From: Rhabdochromatium marinum
GTDB lineage: Bacteria; Pseudomonadota; Gammaproteobacteria; Chromatiales; Chromatiaceae
Assembly (NCBI RefSeq): GCF_016583795.1
Contig: NZ_NRRS01000003.1
Coordinates: forward strand, 1-64,000
Reading direction: 5' to 3'
DNA: 64,000 nt
Of the stretch, positions 51,247-62,931 are shown piece by piece (positions within the stretch are counted from its first letter, which is position 1; each line of letters begins with the position of its first letter). The notes beneath the pieces were generated by a model. It was not told where the DNA came from. It saw nothing but the letters and a program-made list of their open reading frames with translations, and searched no databases. A program made the translations under genes and the position numbers.

Positions 51247-52557
51247 ATGAAAACTAAAGAACCCTTTGTTACCTGGTTCCGTCAATGCACGCCCTATGTG
51301 CATGCGCATCGTGACCGCACCTTTGTAATCTGTTTTGGCGGTGAAGCCCTGGCTGATGCCGATTTTCCGCATTTGGTGCATGATTTTGCTTTGCTGCATG
51401 GACTTGGCATCCGCCTGGTGCTGGTGCATGGCGCGCGTCCGCAGATTGAACAGCGTCTGGCTCGCCAGGGGGCTGAGATGCGCTATGTAAAGGGCTTGCG
51501 CATCACCGACGAAACGGCGCTGGCCTGTGTCAAGGAGGCCGCTGGCGTGGCGCGGGTGGAGATCGAGGCGCTGTTATCGCTGGGGCTGGCCAATTCGCCC
51601 ATGGCCGGGGTGCGCATTCCCGTCGCCTCTGGCAACTTTGTCACGGCGCGCCCGCTTGGGGTGCTGAATGGCATTGATTATCAGCACACCGGCGCGGTGC
51701 GGCGCATTGATCGCGCCGCGCTGCGCCAGCGCCTGGATGCCAAGGCGGTAGCGCTGATTCCCCCACTGGGCTATTCCCCCACCGGTGAGGTCTTCAATCT
51801 GAGCGCTGCGGATGTCGCCTGCTCCACAGCGGTGGCACTCAATGCCGACAAGCTGATTTTTCTGCTCGAACCCGGTGATCCGGAGACGCGCCTGGGCGCC
51901 CAGCTGCTGCTCGCCGAGGTTGATCAGCTACTGGCCAGTGAGCAGGCGTTGTCAGAAGAAACCGCCGCCGTTCTGCGCGCCAGTACCGAAGCCTGCCGCC
52001 GTGGTATTCGGCGTGTGCATCTCATCGAGCGAATGCAGGACGGCGCCCTGTTGCGCGAACTGTTCACGCGTGACGGCAGTGGTACCCTGATCTCCAGTGA
52101 ACCCTTTGATGAGCGGCGTCAGGCTCGCCTAGCCGATGTAGCCAGCATTCAGGAACTGCTCATCCCCCTGGAGCAGCAAGGCCTGCTGGTGCGCCGCTCG
52201 CGCGAGCGGCTGGAAAGCGATATCGAGCATTTTCAAGTCACCGAACGCGATGGCACCATTTTGTCTTGCGCGGCGCTCTTCGCTTATCCAGAGGAAGGTC
52301 TGGGGGAGCTGGCCTGTGTTGCCGTGCATCCGGATTACCGAGGCAGTGGCCGCGGAGATCGCATGCTCGCACATATTGAAGATCTGGCCCGTGAGCGTGG
52401 TTTGCAGCATTTGTTTGTGCTGACCACCCAGACCGCGCACTGGTTTCGCGAGCGCGGCTTTGAACCCGCCGCGCTGAGCCGGCTGCCCGCCACCAAGCGG
52501 GCCAACTACCAGGTCGAACGCAATTCGCAACTGTATATTAAGCCGCTGAGCCTTTAG
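51247..52557 (+). CDS. argA: Amino-acid N-acetyltransferase (N-acetylglutamate synthase)
   Basis: The enzyme makes N-acetylglutamate from glutamate and acetyl-CoA, the first step of arginine synthesis. The 436-residue protein joins an amino-acid-kinase-like domain (about 20-285, FVICFGGEALADADF, RLVLVHGARPQIEQRL) to a GNAT domain (about 290-436) with the acetyl-CoA loop VHPDYRGSGRGDRML. It is the classical gammaproteobacterial bifunctional-length ArgA and so is expected to be feedback-inhibited by arginine. argS follows 117 bases downstream. Confidence 0.96.
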   Translation: MKTKEPFVTWFRQCTPYVHAHRDRTFVICFGGEALADADFPHLVHDFALLHGLGIRLVLVHGARPQIEQRLARQGAEMRYVKGLRITDETALACVKEAAGVARVEIEALLSLGLANSPMAGVRIPVASGNFVTARPLGVLNGIDYQHTGAVRRIDRAALRQRLDAKAVALIPPLGYSPTGEVFNLSAADVACSTAVALNADKLIFLLEPGDPETRLGAQLLLAEVDQLLASEQALSEETAAVLRASTEACRRGIRRVHLIERMQDGALLRELFTRDGSGTLISSEPFDERRQARLADVASIQELLIPLEQQGLLVRRSRERLESDIEHFQVTERDGTILSCAALFAYPEEGLGELACVAVHPDYRGSGRGDRMLAHIEDLARERGLQHLFVLTTQTAHWFRERGFEPAALSRLPATKRANYQVERNSQLYIKPLSL

Positions 52558-52674
52558 CGGCAGCACCGGGGCGGACGTGCCAGCGCACAACCGCTCCTGG
52601 TAGCCGCAGCTTCGACCTTTCCGTTATCCTAGTTGGTTTGCACCAACCTCCGCGCCAAGCATTCGCCCAACCGC

Positions 52675-54483
52675 ATGAAGCAAGAACTCTTCGCGCTGGT
52701 CCAGACCGCCTGGACCGCACTCGCCGCACAAGACGGGCTCGACCCGGCCATCAGCCAGACTCGCGTGCAAATTGATCGCGGCCGTGATCCGGCCCATGGT
52801 GACTTTGCCACCAACGCAGCCCTGGTGCTGGCCAAGGTCGCGCGCTGCCAACCGCGTGACCTAGCCGCGCGCCTGCTCCAGCATCTGCCTGAGTCGCCGC
52901 TGGTGGCGCGGGTGGAAGTCGCTGGCCCGGGATTTATTAATTTTTTTCTGGCCGAGGACGCTTATCGGCGCCTGATCCCTGCAATTCTGACCGCAGGCCC
53001 TGACTATGGCCGCAGCGATCAGGGTCAGGGCGAGCGGGTCCAGGTCGAGTTCGTCTCAGCCAATCCGACCGGCCCCCTGCATGTGGGCCATGGACGCGGT
53101 GCCGCCTATGGCGCCGTAGTGGCCAACTTGCTCGAAGCGGTCGGCTACCAGGTGCATCGCGAATACTATGTCAACGATGCTGGCCGGCAGATGGATATTT
53201 TGGCCGCCTCGGTGTGGCTGCGCTATCTGGAACTCTGTGGCGAGACACTGCGCTTTCCGGCCAATGGTTATCGTGGCGACTATGTCTGGGATATTGCCGC
53301 CGCGCTGCACCGCGAGCACGGCGACGCCTATCATCAGGACGCCAGCACAGTCTTGGCAGATATCCCCGAGGATGCCCCCGGCCCGGATGATCTCAACGAG
53401 GCCGGCGAGCCGCTACCAGACGCCCCCCAGGGCGACAAAGAAGCGCATATCGATGCCCTGATCGCGCGTGCTCAGCAACTGCTGGGCGACAATCGCTATC
53501 GGCTGGTGTTCGAGTTGGGGCTGAACAGCATTCTTGATGACATCCGCGACGATCTGGCCCAGTTTGGCGTGAACTATCAGGAGTGGTATTCCGAACGCAC
53601 CCTAGCCGCGAGCGGCGCCGTGACCCGGGCGATTGAGCGGCTGCGCGCCAGCGGGCATGTCTATGAGCGTGACGGGGCACTCTGGTTTCGCTCCAGCGCC
53701 TTTGGCGACAGCAAAGACCGGGTGCTGGTGCGCGAGAATGGTCAGAGCACCTATTTTGCCTCAGATATTGCGTATCATGCCGACAAGCTGGAGCGCGGCT
53801 TCAGCCGGGTGTTTGATATCTGGGGCGCCGACCACCATGGTTATGTGCCACGGGTGCGGGCCGCCCTGCAGGCGCTGGGCGATGATCCGGCGCGGCTGGA
53901 GGTGCTACTGGTGCAGTTCGCCATCCTCTATCGCGGCGGGCACAAGGTGCAGATGTCCACCCGCTCGGGTGAGTTTGTCACCCTGCGGCAGTTACGCAAG
54001 GAAGTTGGCACGGACGCGGCACGGTTTTTCTATATCATGCGCCGCTGCGAACAGCATCTGGACTTCGATCTCGACCTGGCCAAGCGCCAGAGCAACGATA
54101 ACCCGGTGTATTATGTGCAATATGCACACGCGCGCATTTGCAGCGTGTTGCGCCAGGCTGCCGAGAAGGGCTGCCCCATTGAAGGTACGGCGAGTGCCGA
54201 GTCGCTGGGATGCCTGCGCGAGGCGCACGAACAAAGTCTGCTGCGCACCCTGTCACGCTATCCCGAGGTGTTGCTCAGCGCCGCACTGGAGTCCGAGCCG
54301 CATCAGCTTACCCAGTATTTGCGTGAACTCGCCACCGAGTTTCATGCCTATTACAATGCGCATCCGTTCATCGTCGAGGATTACAACCTGCGCGAAGCGC
54401 GCGGCGCGCTCATTCTGGCGGTCCGTCAGGTGTTGCGCAATGGCTTCGGGCTAATCGGTGTATCGGCGCCTGAAACCATGTAG
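52675..54483 (+). CDS. argS: Arginyl-tRNA synthetase
   Basis: This class I synthetase charges tRNA-Arg. The 602-residue protein starts [13 protein letters not shown] at ATG 52675, matching the family; a TTG at 52633 would add 14 unrelated residues. It has the N-terminal Add-1 domain, the HIGH motif as HVGH at 136-139 ([15 protein letters not shown]), a KMSKS-like region KVQMSTRSG, and a C-terminal anticodon-binding DALR domain ([16 protein letters not shown]...). Clustering with argA may reflect a shared response to arginine supply, which is inference. Confidence 0.97.
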   Translation: MKQELFALVQTAWTALAAQDGLDPAISQTRVQIDRGRDPAHGDFATNAALVLAKVARCQPRDLAARLLQHLPESPLVARVEVAGPGFINFFLAEDAYRRLIPAILTAGPDYGRSDQGQGERVQVEFVSANPTGPLHVGHGRGAAYGAVVANLLEAVGYQVHREYYVNDAGRQMDILAASVWLRYLELCGETLRFPANGYRGDYVWDIAAALHREHGDAYHQDASTVLADIPEDAPGPDDLNEAGEPLPDAPQGDKEAHIDALIARAQQLLGDNRYRLVFELGLNSILDDIRDDLAQFGVNYQEWYSERTLAASGAVTRAIERLRASGHVYERDGALWFRSSAFGDSKDRVLVRENGQSTYFASDIAYHADKLERGFSRVFDIWGADHHGYVPRVRAALQALGDDPARLEVLLVQFAILYRGGHKVQMSTRSGEFVTLRQLRKEVGTDAARFFYIMRRCEQHLDFDLDLAKRQSNDNPVYYVQYAHARICSVLRQAAEKGCPIEGTASAESLGCLREAHEQSLLRTLSRYPEVLLSAALESEPHQLTQYLRELATEFHAYYNAHPFIVEDYNLREARGALILAVRQVLRNGFGLIGVSAPETM

Positions 54484-54533
54484 ATCCAACCCATCGACAA
54501 CTGATCGGGCACCAGCTCAGGACATTGGCCGCC

Positions 54534-55166
54534 ATGGTAAGAACCGCTTCAAGAAACAGCCCACCCTTGCGCAAGCGTGATCGCCCGCAAAGCACCGGCG
54601 CGTTTTGGTTTCTGGTTGGCTCCCTGGTTGGTGCCTTCGCGGTTGGGCTCGCCTGGATGAACGAAACGCGCCGGCCACCGCAGCCGAGTGCCGCGCAGAC
54701 CGCCAAGCCGCCGGTGCCCAAGCCAGTATTTGATTTCTACGACAGCCTGCCGCAGGAAGAAGTCCTGGTGCCGATTGATGAATCCGCGCCGCGCCCAGCC
54801 CCCGTGCCGCCCCCCAAGCCTAAGCCTGAACCGGAACCATCTCAGCCCGCCGCTGAAGCCGCGCCTGCGGCTAAGCCTAAGCCCGAACCTGAGAAGCCCA
54901 CCGCTGAGCCAGCAACCGCCGCAACCGCAGCTGACAACTATCAACTTCAGCTAGGTTCCTTCCGCAATCTCGCCGACGCCGAGCGTCGCCGGGCCGAGCT
55001 GGGATTGTTGGGACTGAGCGTCAACATTGTTAAGGCCCAGGTCGGCGGTGCCGATACCTATCGGCTCAGAACCACTACCCTGGATAAAGCCGCCGCCGGT
55101 GCTCTGGGCCGCAAGCTGCAATCCCAGGGGGTGAGCAGCATGGCGATTAAAGTCGGACCGCCTTGA
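54534..55166 (+). CDS. SPOR-domain membrane protein, FtsN-like
   Basis: The 210-residue protein has a short basic cytoplasmic tail, one membrane helix (GAFWFLVGSLVGAFAVGLAW, about 21-40), a Pro/Lys/Glu/Ala-rich periplasmic linker and a C-terminal SPOR domain (about 135-208, YQLQLGSFRNLADAERRRAEL). SPOR domains bind denuded glycan at the division septum. Position after argS is typical for FtsN-like genes in this group. ATG 54534 is chosen; a TTG at 54525 is possible. Confidence 0.9.
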   Translation: MVRTASRNSPPLRKRDRPQSTGAFWFLVGSLVGAFAVGLAWMNETRRPPQPSAAQTAKPPVPKPVFDFYDSLPQEEVLVPIDESAPRPAPVPPPKPKPEPEPSQPAAEAAPAAKPKPEPEKPTAEPATAATAADNYQLQLGSFRNLADAERRRAELGLLGLSVNIVKAQVGGADTYRLRTTTLDKAAAGALGRKLQSQGVSSMAIKVGPP

Positions 55167-55301
55167 ACCGGCTCCAGCGCTGTGGCGCACCTCCGACTCG
55201 CCGTCCATGTCACCCGCTGTCTGATTTCCACTTGCGCCCAACAGGGAAGCCCCCATATAGCGCAGGTTAAAAACCGCGTTACAATCGAGGATTACGCAAC
55301 C

Positions 55302-55655
55302 ATGCCCATTTACGAATACCAGTGCACAGCCTGCGGCCATGAGATGGACGCCTTGCAGAAAATCAGCGACGCCCCGCTGACTGACTGTACGGAATGTGGC
55401 GCCAGCGCGCTAAAGAAGAAGATCTCCGCCGCTGCCTTCCGCCTGAAAGGCTCGGGCTGGTACGAGACGGATTTCAAACAAGACCGCCGCAAGAACGTAC
55501 ACGAATCCGGTGACAAGTCGGGTGACAGCTCCGCCTCCGGGGAAAAATCCTCCGGCGGTGACGGCAAGGCCGCAGCAAAATCCGACACCAAGCCCGCCGC
55601 CAAGGAGTCATCCACCAGCCCGGCCAAACCCAAGTCTGGTCACAAAGCGGCCTGA
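55302..55655 (+). CDS. FmdB-family zinc-ribbon protein
   Basis: The 117-residue protein starts MPIYEYQCTACGHEMDALQK and holds a zinc ribbon of two CxxC pairs (Cys8/Cys11 and Cys29/Cys32). It is followed by a low-complexity, Lys/Ser/Ala-rich tail (about 70-117) that is longer than the family core and likely disordered. The family is a putative regulator type of unknown activity. It lies 135 bases after the SPOR gene and converges on ftsX. Confidence 0.9.
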   Translation: MPIYEYQCTACGHEMDALQKISDAPLTDCTECGASALKKKISAAAFRLKGSGWYETDFKQDRRKNVHESGDKSGDSSASGEKSSGGDGKAAAKSDTKPAAKESSTSPAKPKSGHKAA

Positions 55656-55656
55656 G

Positions 55657-56628
55657 TCAGCGCCTGGCCCGCATCGTGCCAAGATGATGCTCCACTGCGA
55701 TCCAACTTCCCAGGATACCCAGCGCGGCCCCACCGCCGATCAGCAGCACCGAGGCCAGCGGACCAAGCGCGCGGACATGGAAAACACTCTGATAGCTTTC
55801 CGCCAGACGATCAGCCGGAATCTGCATCAGCACCACCGCCAGCCACACCATGGCCCAGGCGGCCACACCGCTGAGCAGACCATACCAGGCGCCACTGTAT
55901 AAAAAGGGCCGGCGAATAAAGCCAGTGGTGGCGCCAACCAGATGCATCACTTCGATTTCATCGCGCTGGTTTTCAATCTCCAGGCGAATGGTATTGCCCA
56001 CCACCAGCAGCACTCCGGCAGCCAGCGCCAAGCTCAGCAGCCAAAGCGCCCGTTCAAGCAGCTTCACCAGCGCTTGCAGCCGCCGCGCCCACTCGGTATC
56101 CAGGCGGGTGAAATCTACCTCGGTAATCTGTTCCAGCCCGGTGATCAGGTGGGTGAGCTGCGTCTCGCTGATAATTTGCGGCGCCGGATTGACCGCGATA
56201 ACCACCGGCAACGGATTTTCAGTGAGCTGATCCAGCGCCACCCCCAGACCGCTGTACTCGCGAAACTCTTTCAGCCCTTGGGCGCGCGACACCACCTGCG
56301 CGCGGGTAATGTCGCTGCGGGCCTGCCATTGCGTGGCGAGATCTGCCGCCGTGGTTTCCTCAATGCCCGGTTGCAAAAACACCGAGATCGCCGCCGACCC
56401 CTCCCAGTAGCCGCCCAGTGCCTTGAGATTGTCAGTAAGCACATAGAGCGAGGCCGGCAACAGGAGCGCTACCGCCATGGCCGCCACCGTCATCGCCGCC
56501 GCCAGCGGTGCCTTGCTCAATCTTTGCAGCGTCAGCAGCGCGCTGTCGCGATGATGCCCCAACCAGGCATCCAGACGCACTGACAAGGATCGCTGTTGCC
56601 GGGCGCGAGAACGTAGAGGTTTTTTCAT
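55657..56628 (-). CDS. ftsX: Cell division protein FtsX
   Basis: FtsX is the membrane subunit of the FtsEX complex that activates septal peptidoglycan hydrolases. The 323-residue protein has an N-terminal cytoplasmic basic stretch, a first helix (about 45-65), a periplasmic loop (about 70-185) and three C-terminal helices, with IRLEIENQRDEIEVMHLVGATTGFIRRPFLY as the MacB/FtsX-type coupling region. The start is 6 bases after the ftsE stop. Confidence 0.95.
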   Translation of the reverse strand: MKKPLRSRARQQRSLSVRLDAWLGHHRDSALLTLQRLSKAPLAAAMTVAAMAVALLLPASLYVLTDNLKALGGYWEGSAAISVFLQPGIEETTAADLATQWQARSDITRAQVVSRAQGLKEFREYSGLGVALDQLTENPLPVVIAVNPAPQIISETQLTHLITGLEQITEVDFTRLDTEWARRLQALVKLLERALWLLSLALAAGVLLVVGNTIRLEIENQRDEIEVMHLVGATTGFIRRPFLYSGAWYGLLSGVAAWAMVWLAVVLMQIPADRLAESYQSVFHVRALGPLASVLLIGGGAALGILGSWIAVEHHLGTMRARR

Positions 56629-56634
56629 CGCCGC

Positions 56635-57303
56635 TTACCAGCCACCACTGTCGGCCTCCAGGCGACCATCGTGCAGACGCATCACGCGGTATGGCATGCG
56701 CTCAATAATGTCGATATTGTGCGTCGCGATCAACAAGGTGACGCCAACATCATGGAAGCGCTCAAAGAGCGCAAAGATTTCGCGCGACAGCTCCGGGTCG
56801 AGATTACCGGTGGGCTCATCAGCCAGAATCACCGGCGGACGCGCAACCACGGCGCGAGCAATGCCCACGCGCTGCTTCTCGCCACCGGAGAGGGTGATGG
56901 GCAGCGCCCGCTCAAAACGCAGCAGACCGACCTGATCAAGGGCCGCACGCACCCGTTTGCCAATTTCCTTGCGCGTCATGCCAGCCACCACCAACGGCAG
57001 GGCGACATTTTCAAACACCGTACGATTGGGCAGCAGATGATGATCCTGAAAGATCATGCCCAGCTGGCGGCGATGATGGGGAATTTTGCGCGGCGGCAAG
57101 TCGCTGAGATTCATACGGTTGACCAGCACCTGCCCGCGGCTGGGACGCTCCATCAGCCCAATCAGACGCAGCAGAGTGCTCTTGCCGGCACCGGAATGGC
57201 CGGTCAGAAAGGCCATTTCACCGCTGGCCAGTTCGAAGCTCAGATCTTTAAGCGCATCGCCGCGCTCCGGGAACCGTTTCCAGACGCGCTCAAAACGGAT
57301 CAC
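56635..57303 (-). CDS. ftsE: Cell division ATP-binding protein FtsE
   Basis: This is the ABC ATPase partner of FtsX. The 222-residue protein has Walker A GHSGAGKST (35-43), signature LSGGEKQRVGIARA, Walker B VILADEPTGNLD and the switch histidine IATHNIDI. The length and sequence (MIRFERVWKRF at the start) are standard. It follows ftsY by 30 bases in the classical ftsYEX order. Confidence 0.97.
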   Translation of the reverse strand: MIRFERVWKRFPERGDALKDLSFELASGEMAFLTGHSGAGKSTLLRLIGLMERPSRGQVLVNRMNLSDLPPRKIPHHRRQLGMIFQDHHLLPNRTVFENVALPLVVAGMTRKEIGKRVRAALDQVGLLRFERALPITLSGGEKQRVGIARAVVARPPVILADEPTGNLDPELSREIFALFERFHDVGVTLLIATHNIDIIERMPYRVMRLHDGRLEADSGGW

Positions 57304-57333
57304 GGGCGCCCCCGCTGTGGGTGCCGCTCAGGC

Positions 57334-58704
57334 TTAGGGTGACAGCAAGGCATCAAGGAACTCATCCGGCTCGAAATAGCGCAGATCATCAATTTGCTCG
57401 CCGACCCCAATGAAGCGAATCGGAATCTGCAGGTGATCGGCTAAGGCAAAGAGAATGCCGCCTTTGGCAGTGCCATCCAGCTTGGTCAGTGCAATGCCGG
57501 TGATGGCCAGGGCGCGATTGAATTCGCGCGCCTGGTGCAGGGCGTTTTGCCCGGTGGTGGCATCCACCACCAGCAGAACTTCGTGTGGGGCATCCGGATC
57601 AATTTTTTGCATAACCCGGGCGATCTTGCGCAGCTCCTCCATCAGGTTGCTCTTGGTGTGCAGACGCCCGGCGGTATCGGCAATCAGCACATCAATGCCG
57701 CGCGCGGTCGCGGCTTGGAGGGCATCGAAGATCACCGAGGCGGAATCGGCGCCCTGCCCCTGGCTGATGACCGGCACCTGATTGCGCTCGCCCCAGGTCT
57801 GCAACTGCTCGACAGCGGCCGCGCGGAAGGTATCGCCGGCGGCCAACATGACGCTGTTGCCCTCGGCTTGCAGGCGTTTGGCCAGCTTGCCGATGGTGGT
57901 GGTCTTGCCAACACCATTGACGCCCACCATCAGGATCACCTGTGGATGCCCGGCGCTGGGTTGGCGCACGGGTGCGGCACTGTGGTCTAAAATGCCATGC
58001 AATTCGTCGCGCAGCGCTGCCACCAGAGCCGCCGGCCTAGCCAACTCATGCCGCTGCACCCGCGCGGACAGATCCTCAATGATGCGGGTGGTCGCCGGCA
58101 CTCCAACATCGGCGGTCAATAGCAGGGTTTCGAGTTCCTCCAACAGGTCTTCGTCAATTTCTTTGCGACCGCGCACCAGATCGCCAATGTCCGCATTCAG
58201 AATAGCGCGGGTGCGGCTCAGTCCGGTTTTGAGGCGGCTAAACATGCCGCTCTGCGGCTTGGCGGCTGCCGCTGCGGCTTCTGCGGCAGCTGCCGCCAGC
58301 AGGCTGGCGCGGGTGGCCTCTGCCTCATCACGTGTCTCAGGCGCCGCTGATGCAGCCGGCTCCGGCGGACGGGCTGGCACAGCCTGGGCTGGTGCCTTGG
58401 TGGCTTTGGGCGCGGCAGGTGCCTTGGGTGTAGGTTTAGCCGGTGCCTGGGGTGCGGGTTCAGACGATACTTTGGGTGCAGGCTCAGTCGGTGTCTGCTC
58501 CTCGGCCTGATCAGCACTGCGTCTGCGCAAGCGGGAGAAAAATCCGCTTTTCTTGCCAGGCTCCGGAGGGCTGTTATTAGCTTCCGGAGCCGCGTCAGAC
58601 CCGGCAGTGCACCTTGTCTCCAGCGCCGGATCCTGTGGCGCTTCCGCCTGAGCGTCAGCCGCCGCTTGATCCTGTTTGTGCTTTTTCTTCCCAAATCCGA
58701 ACAT
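57334..58704 (-). CDS. ftsY: Signal recognition particle receptor FtsY
   Basis: FtsY is the SRP receptor GTPase that delivers ribosomes making membrane proteins. The 456-residue protein has a long acidic/Ala/Pro-rich A domain (about 1-150) that contains low-complexity [18 protein letters not shown]-type sequence. The NG domain follows, with [24 protein letters not shown] and [10 protein letters not shown]. It is the first gene of the ftsYEX unit and is divergent from nothing nearby; purL lies upstream on the same strand, 118 bases away. Confidence 0.97.
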   Translation of the reverse strand: MFGFGKKKHKQDQAAADAQAEAPQDPALETRCTAGSDAAPEANNSPPEPGKKSGFFSRLRRRSADQAEEQTPTEPAPKVSSEPAPQAPAKPTPKAPAAPKATKAPAQAVPARPPEPAASAAPETRDEAEATRASLLAAAAAEAAAAAAKPQSGMFSRLKTGLSRTRAILNADIGDLVRGRKEIDEDLLEELETLLLTADVGVPATTRIIEDLSARVQRHELARPAALVAALRDELHGILDHSAAPVRQPSAGHPQVILMVGVNGVGKTTTIGKLAKRLQAEGNSVMLAAGDTFRAAAVEQLQTWGERNQVPVISQGQGADSASVIFDALQAATARGIDVLIADTAGRLHTKSNLMEELRKIARVMQKIDPDAPHEVLLVVDATTGQNALHQAREFNRALAITGIALTKLDGTAKGGILFALADHLQIPIRFIGVGEQIDDLRYFEPDEFLDALLSP

Positions 58705-58822
58705 GGCTTACAAAGGCTTCCGGCAAAGTGGTGTCCGTGCGGGATGCGGCCTGATAATCCTTACAGGCGCATCTGTCCAGCACGGGATTCATAACGCCTT
58801 ATGCTAGCAGATGCATCGGCGG

Positions 58823-61800
58823 CTAGCCCACCCACAGCCGGGCATTGCGAAACAGCCGCAACCAAGGCCCATCCTCACCCCAGCCGGGCGGATGCCAGGA
58901 GTGCTGCACACTGCGGAACAGGCGCTCGGGGTGCGGCATCATGATGGTGACCCGGCCATCATGCGTGGTCAGGGCGGTGATGCCCTGGGGAGAGCCATTG
59001 GGGTTGGCCGGGTAGCGTTCGGCCGGGGTGCCGTCGGCTTCGATATAGCGCAACGCAACCAGCGTCTGGGCTTGTTGCTGCTCGGCCTCAGCGCCAAACA
59101 CCACCCGGCCCTCGCCATGCGCCACGGCCATCGGCAGGCGCGAACCGGCCATGCCGCTGAGCAGCACCGAGGGCGACTCCAGCACCTCGACCAGACTCAA
59201 GCGCGCCTCGAACTGCTCGGAGCGATTGCGGGCAAAACGCGGCCAGTGCTCCGCACCGGGGATGAACGTGCGCAGGCTGGAGAGCATCTGACAGCCGTTG
59301 CAGACCCCCAGGGCGAAGGTATCCGGACGCGCGAAAAAGGTGGCGAATTCCTCACGCGCGCGCGGATGCAACAAAATGGTCTGTGCCCAGCCCTGACCGG
59401 CACCGAGTACATCACCATAGGAAAAGCCGCCACAGGCCACCAGCCCGCTAAAATCGGCCAGGCTCACTTGACCGCTGAGCAGATCGGACATGTGCACATC
59501 AATGCAGGCAAAGCCGGCGCGATCGAAGGCGGCGGCCATTTCAAGCTGACCATTGACACCCTGCTCGCGCAGTACCGCCAGATGCGGGCGCCGGCCGGTG
59601 TTGATCAGAGGCGCGGCGACATCCTCCTGCGCGTCAAAACTCAGGTGCGTGGCCATCAGGCCAGGATCTTCCTCACCAATGCGGGAGAATTCCTCATCGG
59701 CACACTGGGGATGGTCGCGCAAACGCTGCATCTGCCAACTGGTCTCAGACCACAGGCGCTGCAATTCGGCACTGTCGGCCTGGAGCCATTCGCGTTCGCC
59801 GCTGCGCAGCCGAATCCAGGGGTCCAGCTGTGGCCGCCCCAGGCGATGGACACAGTCCGACAGGCCGGCGGCGATCAGCTGCGCGATCACCTGGTCGGTG
59901 TCACTGGTGCGCACCTGCACCACGGCGCCGAGTTCCTCGGCAAAGAGCGCGGCCAACACCTGCTCGTCCGCTGCCTCAGCCCCCAGGGCATCGGTGAGAT
60001 CAATTTCCAGTCCGCAATGTCCGGCGAAGGCCATTTCGCACAGCGTCACCAGCAGGCCGCCATCGGCGCGGTCATGATAGGCAAGCAGGCGGCCGTCCTG
60101 ATTCAGCTGTTGAATGGCGGCAAAGAAGCCGCGCAGCAGCGCCGGATCATCCAGGTCCGGCACCCGCTCGCCGAGCTGCTGATAGACCTGTGCCAGCGCC
60201 GAGGCGCCGAGGCGCTGCTGTCCGCGCCCCAGGTCAATCAGCAGCAGCTCGGTGTCGCCCTGATCGCGACGCAGCTTGGGGGTCAGACTGCGGCGCGCAT
60301 CGGTCACAGGCGCGACGGCGGAAATAATCGGCGACAGGGGCGCGGCCATCTCGCGCTGCTCAGAGGCGCCATCGGTGCCCGCGACCTCCCAGACGGTTTT
60401 CATGCTCATGGAGTCTTTACCGACCGGGATGGCAATCCCCAGCTGCGGACACAGCTCCATGCCAATGGCGCGCACGGCATCGAACAGCCGCGCATCTTCG
60501 CCCGGATGCCCGGCCGCCGCCATCCAGTTGGCCGAGAGCTTGACCTCGCCCAGATCGGCAATGGGTGCGGCGGCCAAATTGGTCAGCGCCTCAGCCACTG
60601 CCAGGCGCGCGGCGGCGGCCGCATCGAGCAGCGCTACCGGAGGACGCTCGCCCATGGCCATGGCCTCGCCGGTATAGCCCTGATAGTCGGTCAGGGTCAC
60701 CGCGCAATCGGCCACCGGCACCTGCCAGGGACCGACCATTTGATCGCGTGCCACCAGCCCGGTCACCGTGCGATCACCAATGGTGATAAGGAAACTTTTT
60801 GACCCCACCCCCGGCAGGCGCAGCACGCGCTCCAGCGCGGCGCGCAGGTCGATTCCGGCCAGCGTCAGCGGACGGTGCGGCGGCGGGAGCCGGGTGACTT
60901 CGCGACACATTTTTGGCGGCTTGCCGAACAGCAGGCCCAGCGGCATGTCGATGGGCGTGTCATCAACATGGGTGTCGGTTAGGCGCAGTTCCGGCTCAGC
61001 GCTGGCATAGCCCACCACGGCATAGGGGCAGCGCTCACGCGCGCAGATAGCAGCAAATTCATCGAGCTGCTCGGCGGCAACAGCGAGCACATAGCGCTCC
61101 TGAGCCTCATTGCACCACAGCTCCATGGGGGACAGCCCGCTGTCGGCGCTGGGAATGGCGCGCAGGCTGAAGTGTCCACCGCAGCCACCATCCTTGACCA
61201 GCTCTGGCAAGGCGTTGGACAGGCCACCGGCACCCACGTCATGAATAAACAGAATCGGGTTAAACTCGCCGCGTGTCCAGCAGCGGTCGATGACTTCTTG
61301 ACAGCGGCGCTGCATCTCCGGGTTGGCGCGCTGCACCGAGGCGAAATCCAGCGCCTCAGCCGAGGCGCCGCTGCTCATGCTGGAGGCAGCACCGCCACCG
61401 AGGCCAATCAGCATGGCCGGGCCGCCAAGCACCACCAGCGGCGTGCCGGAAGGGAATTCCTGTTTGGCCACTTGACCGGTGCGAATGGCCCCAACGCCGC
61501 CGGCGAGCATGATGGGTTTGTGATAGCCGCGCAGCTCCTGATGGCCCGCCGCCGTCGGCACCCATTGCTCGAAGGTACGGAAAAATCCGGCCAAATTGGG
61601 ACGGCCAAATTCGTTGTTGAAGGCCGCCGCACCGATCGGCCCGTCGAGCATGATCTCCAGCGCCGAGACAATACGCCCCGGGCGCCCCCAGTCCTGCTCC
61701 CAGGGCTGTTCAAAGTCGGGAATGCGCAGATTCGACACCGCGAAGCCGCACAGCCCGGCCTTAGGCTTGGCACCACGCCCGGTTGCGCCCTCATCGCGAA

Positions 61801-62767
61801 TCTCGCCGCCGGAGCCGGTGGCTGCACCCGGATGCGGCGCAATGGCAGTGGGGTGATTATGCGTCTCGACCTTGAGCAGAATCTCCAGCCGCGCTGGATG
61901 CTCACGGTAGCGCCCGTCATCGGTACAGACCACCAGGCCCTGAGCCGGCCAGCCGGCGATGACCGCTGCGTTGTCTTTGTAGGCCGACAGCACCCCGCGT
62001 GGTGCGGCCTCGCTGCTGTAGCGAATCATGTTAAACAGGGTATGCGGCTGCGCTTGGCCGTCGATGATCCAGTCGGCGTTGAAAATCTTGTGGCGACAGT
62101 GCTCGGAGTTGGCCTGCGCGAACATCATCAGCTCAACATCACTGGGATTGCGCCCCAGAGCGGTGAAGCTGGCGACCAGATAGTCGATTTCATCGTCTGA
62201 CAGGGCCAGTCCGAGCTGCGCATTCGCCATTCGCAGGGCATCATGGCCATTGACGCTCAGATCAACGCGCTGCAAGGCGCGTGCGCCCGACTGGGCAAAG
62301 AACGTATCGAACCCGGCCGGATCGAGCAGCACCACCTCGGTCATGCGATCATGCAACCATGCAGCCGCGCGGCTCAGGTACTCGGCTTCCAGAGGTGCAG
62401 CGGTTGCCGCATCGGTATGCAGATAAAAGGCCGTGCCCCGCTCGATGCGCTTGACCGACTCCAGCCCGCAGTGGCGAGCAATCTCGGTCGCCTTGCTGGA
62501 CCAGGGGGTCTGAGTGCCGGGGCGTGGCAGCACCAGCACTGGCACCCCGGCGGGTTCCTCGGCGGCAGTCAACCCATGCGGGTCGAGCAGTTGTGTCAGC
62601 CGGTGCTGATCGAGTGCGGGGGCCGTGTCATCGGGTTCGGCCAACTGCACCAAATACCGATACTCGGCCGTGAGCTGCACCGATCCCAGACCGGCACGCT
62701 CCAGGCGTTCGCGCAGTTTCGTCAGGCGGAATTCAGACAGCGCCGGGGCGCCGCGCAGACAAAGCAT
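58823..62767 (-). CDS. purL: Phosphoribosylformylglycinamidine synthase (single-chain)
   Basis: The enzyme makes FGAM from FGAR, glutamine and ATP in purine synthesis. The 1314-residue protein is the large gammaproteobacterial form: an N-terminal PurS-like domain, a linker, two AIRS-type ATP-binding halves (for example [19 protein letters not shown] and GKDSMSMKT), and a C-terminal glutamine amidotransferase with Cys1156 ([10 protein letters not shown]), His1279 and Glu1281 (PHPERLF). The lengths and positions correspond closely to E. coli PurL. AAGGAA precedes ATG 62767. A long open frame on the opposite strand is a base-composition artefact. Confidence 0.98.
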   Translation of the reverse strand: MLCLRGAPALSEFRLTKLRERLERAGLGSVQLTAEYRYLVQLAEPDDTAPALDQHRLTQLLDPHGLTAAEEPAGVPVLVLPRPGTQTPWSSKATEIARHCGLESVKRIERGTAFYLHTDAATAAPLEAEYLSRAAAWLHDRMTEVVLLDPAGFDTFFAQSGARALQRVDLSVNGHDALRMANAQLGLALSDDEIDYLVASFTALGRNPSDVELMMFAQANSEHCRHKIFNADWIIDGQAQPHTLFNMIRYSSEAAPRGVLSAYKDNAAVIAGWPAQGLVVCTDDGRYREHPARLEILLKVETHNHPTAIAPHPGAATGSGGEIRDEGATGRGAKPKAGLCGFAVSNLRIPDFEQPWEQDWGRPGRIVSALEIMLDGPIGAAAFNNEFGRPNLAGFFRTFEQWVPTAAGHQELRGYHKPIMLAGGVGAIRTGQVAKQEFPSGTPLVVLGGPAMLIGLGGGAASSMSSGASAEALDFASVQRANPEMQRRCQEVIDRCWTRGEFNPILFIHDVGAGGLSNALPELVKDGGCGGHFSLRAIPSADSGLSPMELWCNEAQERYVLAVAAEQLDEFAAICARERCPYAVVGYASAEPELRLTDTHVDDTPIDMPLGLLFGKPPKMCREVTRLPPPHRPLTLAGIDLRAALERVLRLPGVGSKSFLITIGDRTVTGLVARDQMVGPWQVPVADCAVTLTDYQGYTGEAMAMGERPPVALLDAAAAARLAVAEALTNLAAAPIADLGEVKLSANWMAAAGHPGEDARLFDAVRAIGMELCPQLGIAIPVGKDSMSMKTVWEVAGTDGASEQREMAAPLSPIISAVAPVTDARRSLTPKLRRDQGDTELLLIDLGRGQQRLGASALAQVYQQLGERVPDLDDPALLRGFFAAIQQLNQDGRLLAYHDRADGGLLVTLCEMAFAGHCGLEIDLTDALGAEAADEQVLAALFAEELGAVVQVRTSDTDQVIAQLIAAGLSDCVHRLGRPQLDPWIRLRSGEREWLQADSAELQRLWSETSWQMQRLRDHPQCADEEFSRIGEEDPGLMATHLSFDAQEDVAAPLINTGRRPHLAVLREQGVNGQLEMAAAFDRAGFACIDVHMSDLLSGQVSLADFSGLVACGGFSYGDVLGAGQGWAQTILLHPRAREEFATFFARPDTFALGVCNGCQMLSSLRTFIPGAEHWPRFARNRSEQFEARLSLVEVLESPSVLLSGMAGSRLPMAVAHGEGRVVFGAEAEQQQAQTLVALRYIEADGTPAERYPANPNGSPQGITALTTHDGRVTIMMPHPERLFRSVQHSWHPPGWGEDGPWLRLFRNARLWVG

Positions 62768-62931
62768 GGCGGGATTCCTTGTAGCATGGTCTCATTTGAT
62801 GTGGAGCGCGCGTCAGCGTGCCACGCATGCGCCCGCCCCATCGGTTACACTGAACCATCTTAAGCTGATTACCACTCCGGGGCGACACCGAAATCCGCCT
62901 GACCCCTTCCCGCTGCCCTCGCTGCTGTTTG

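Noticed and set aside
58811-60802. A 663-codon open frame on the plus strand opposite purL
   Set aside because: The protein is His/Gln/Arg-rich with no family pattern and lies fully inside purL; treated as a shadow.
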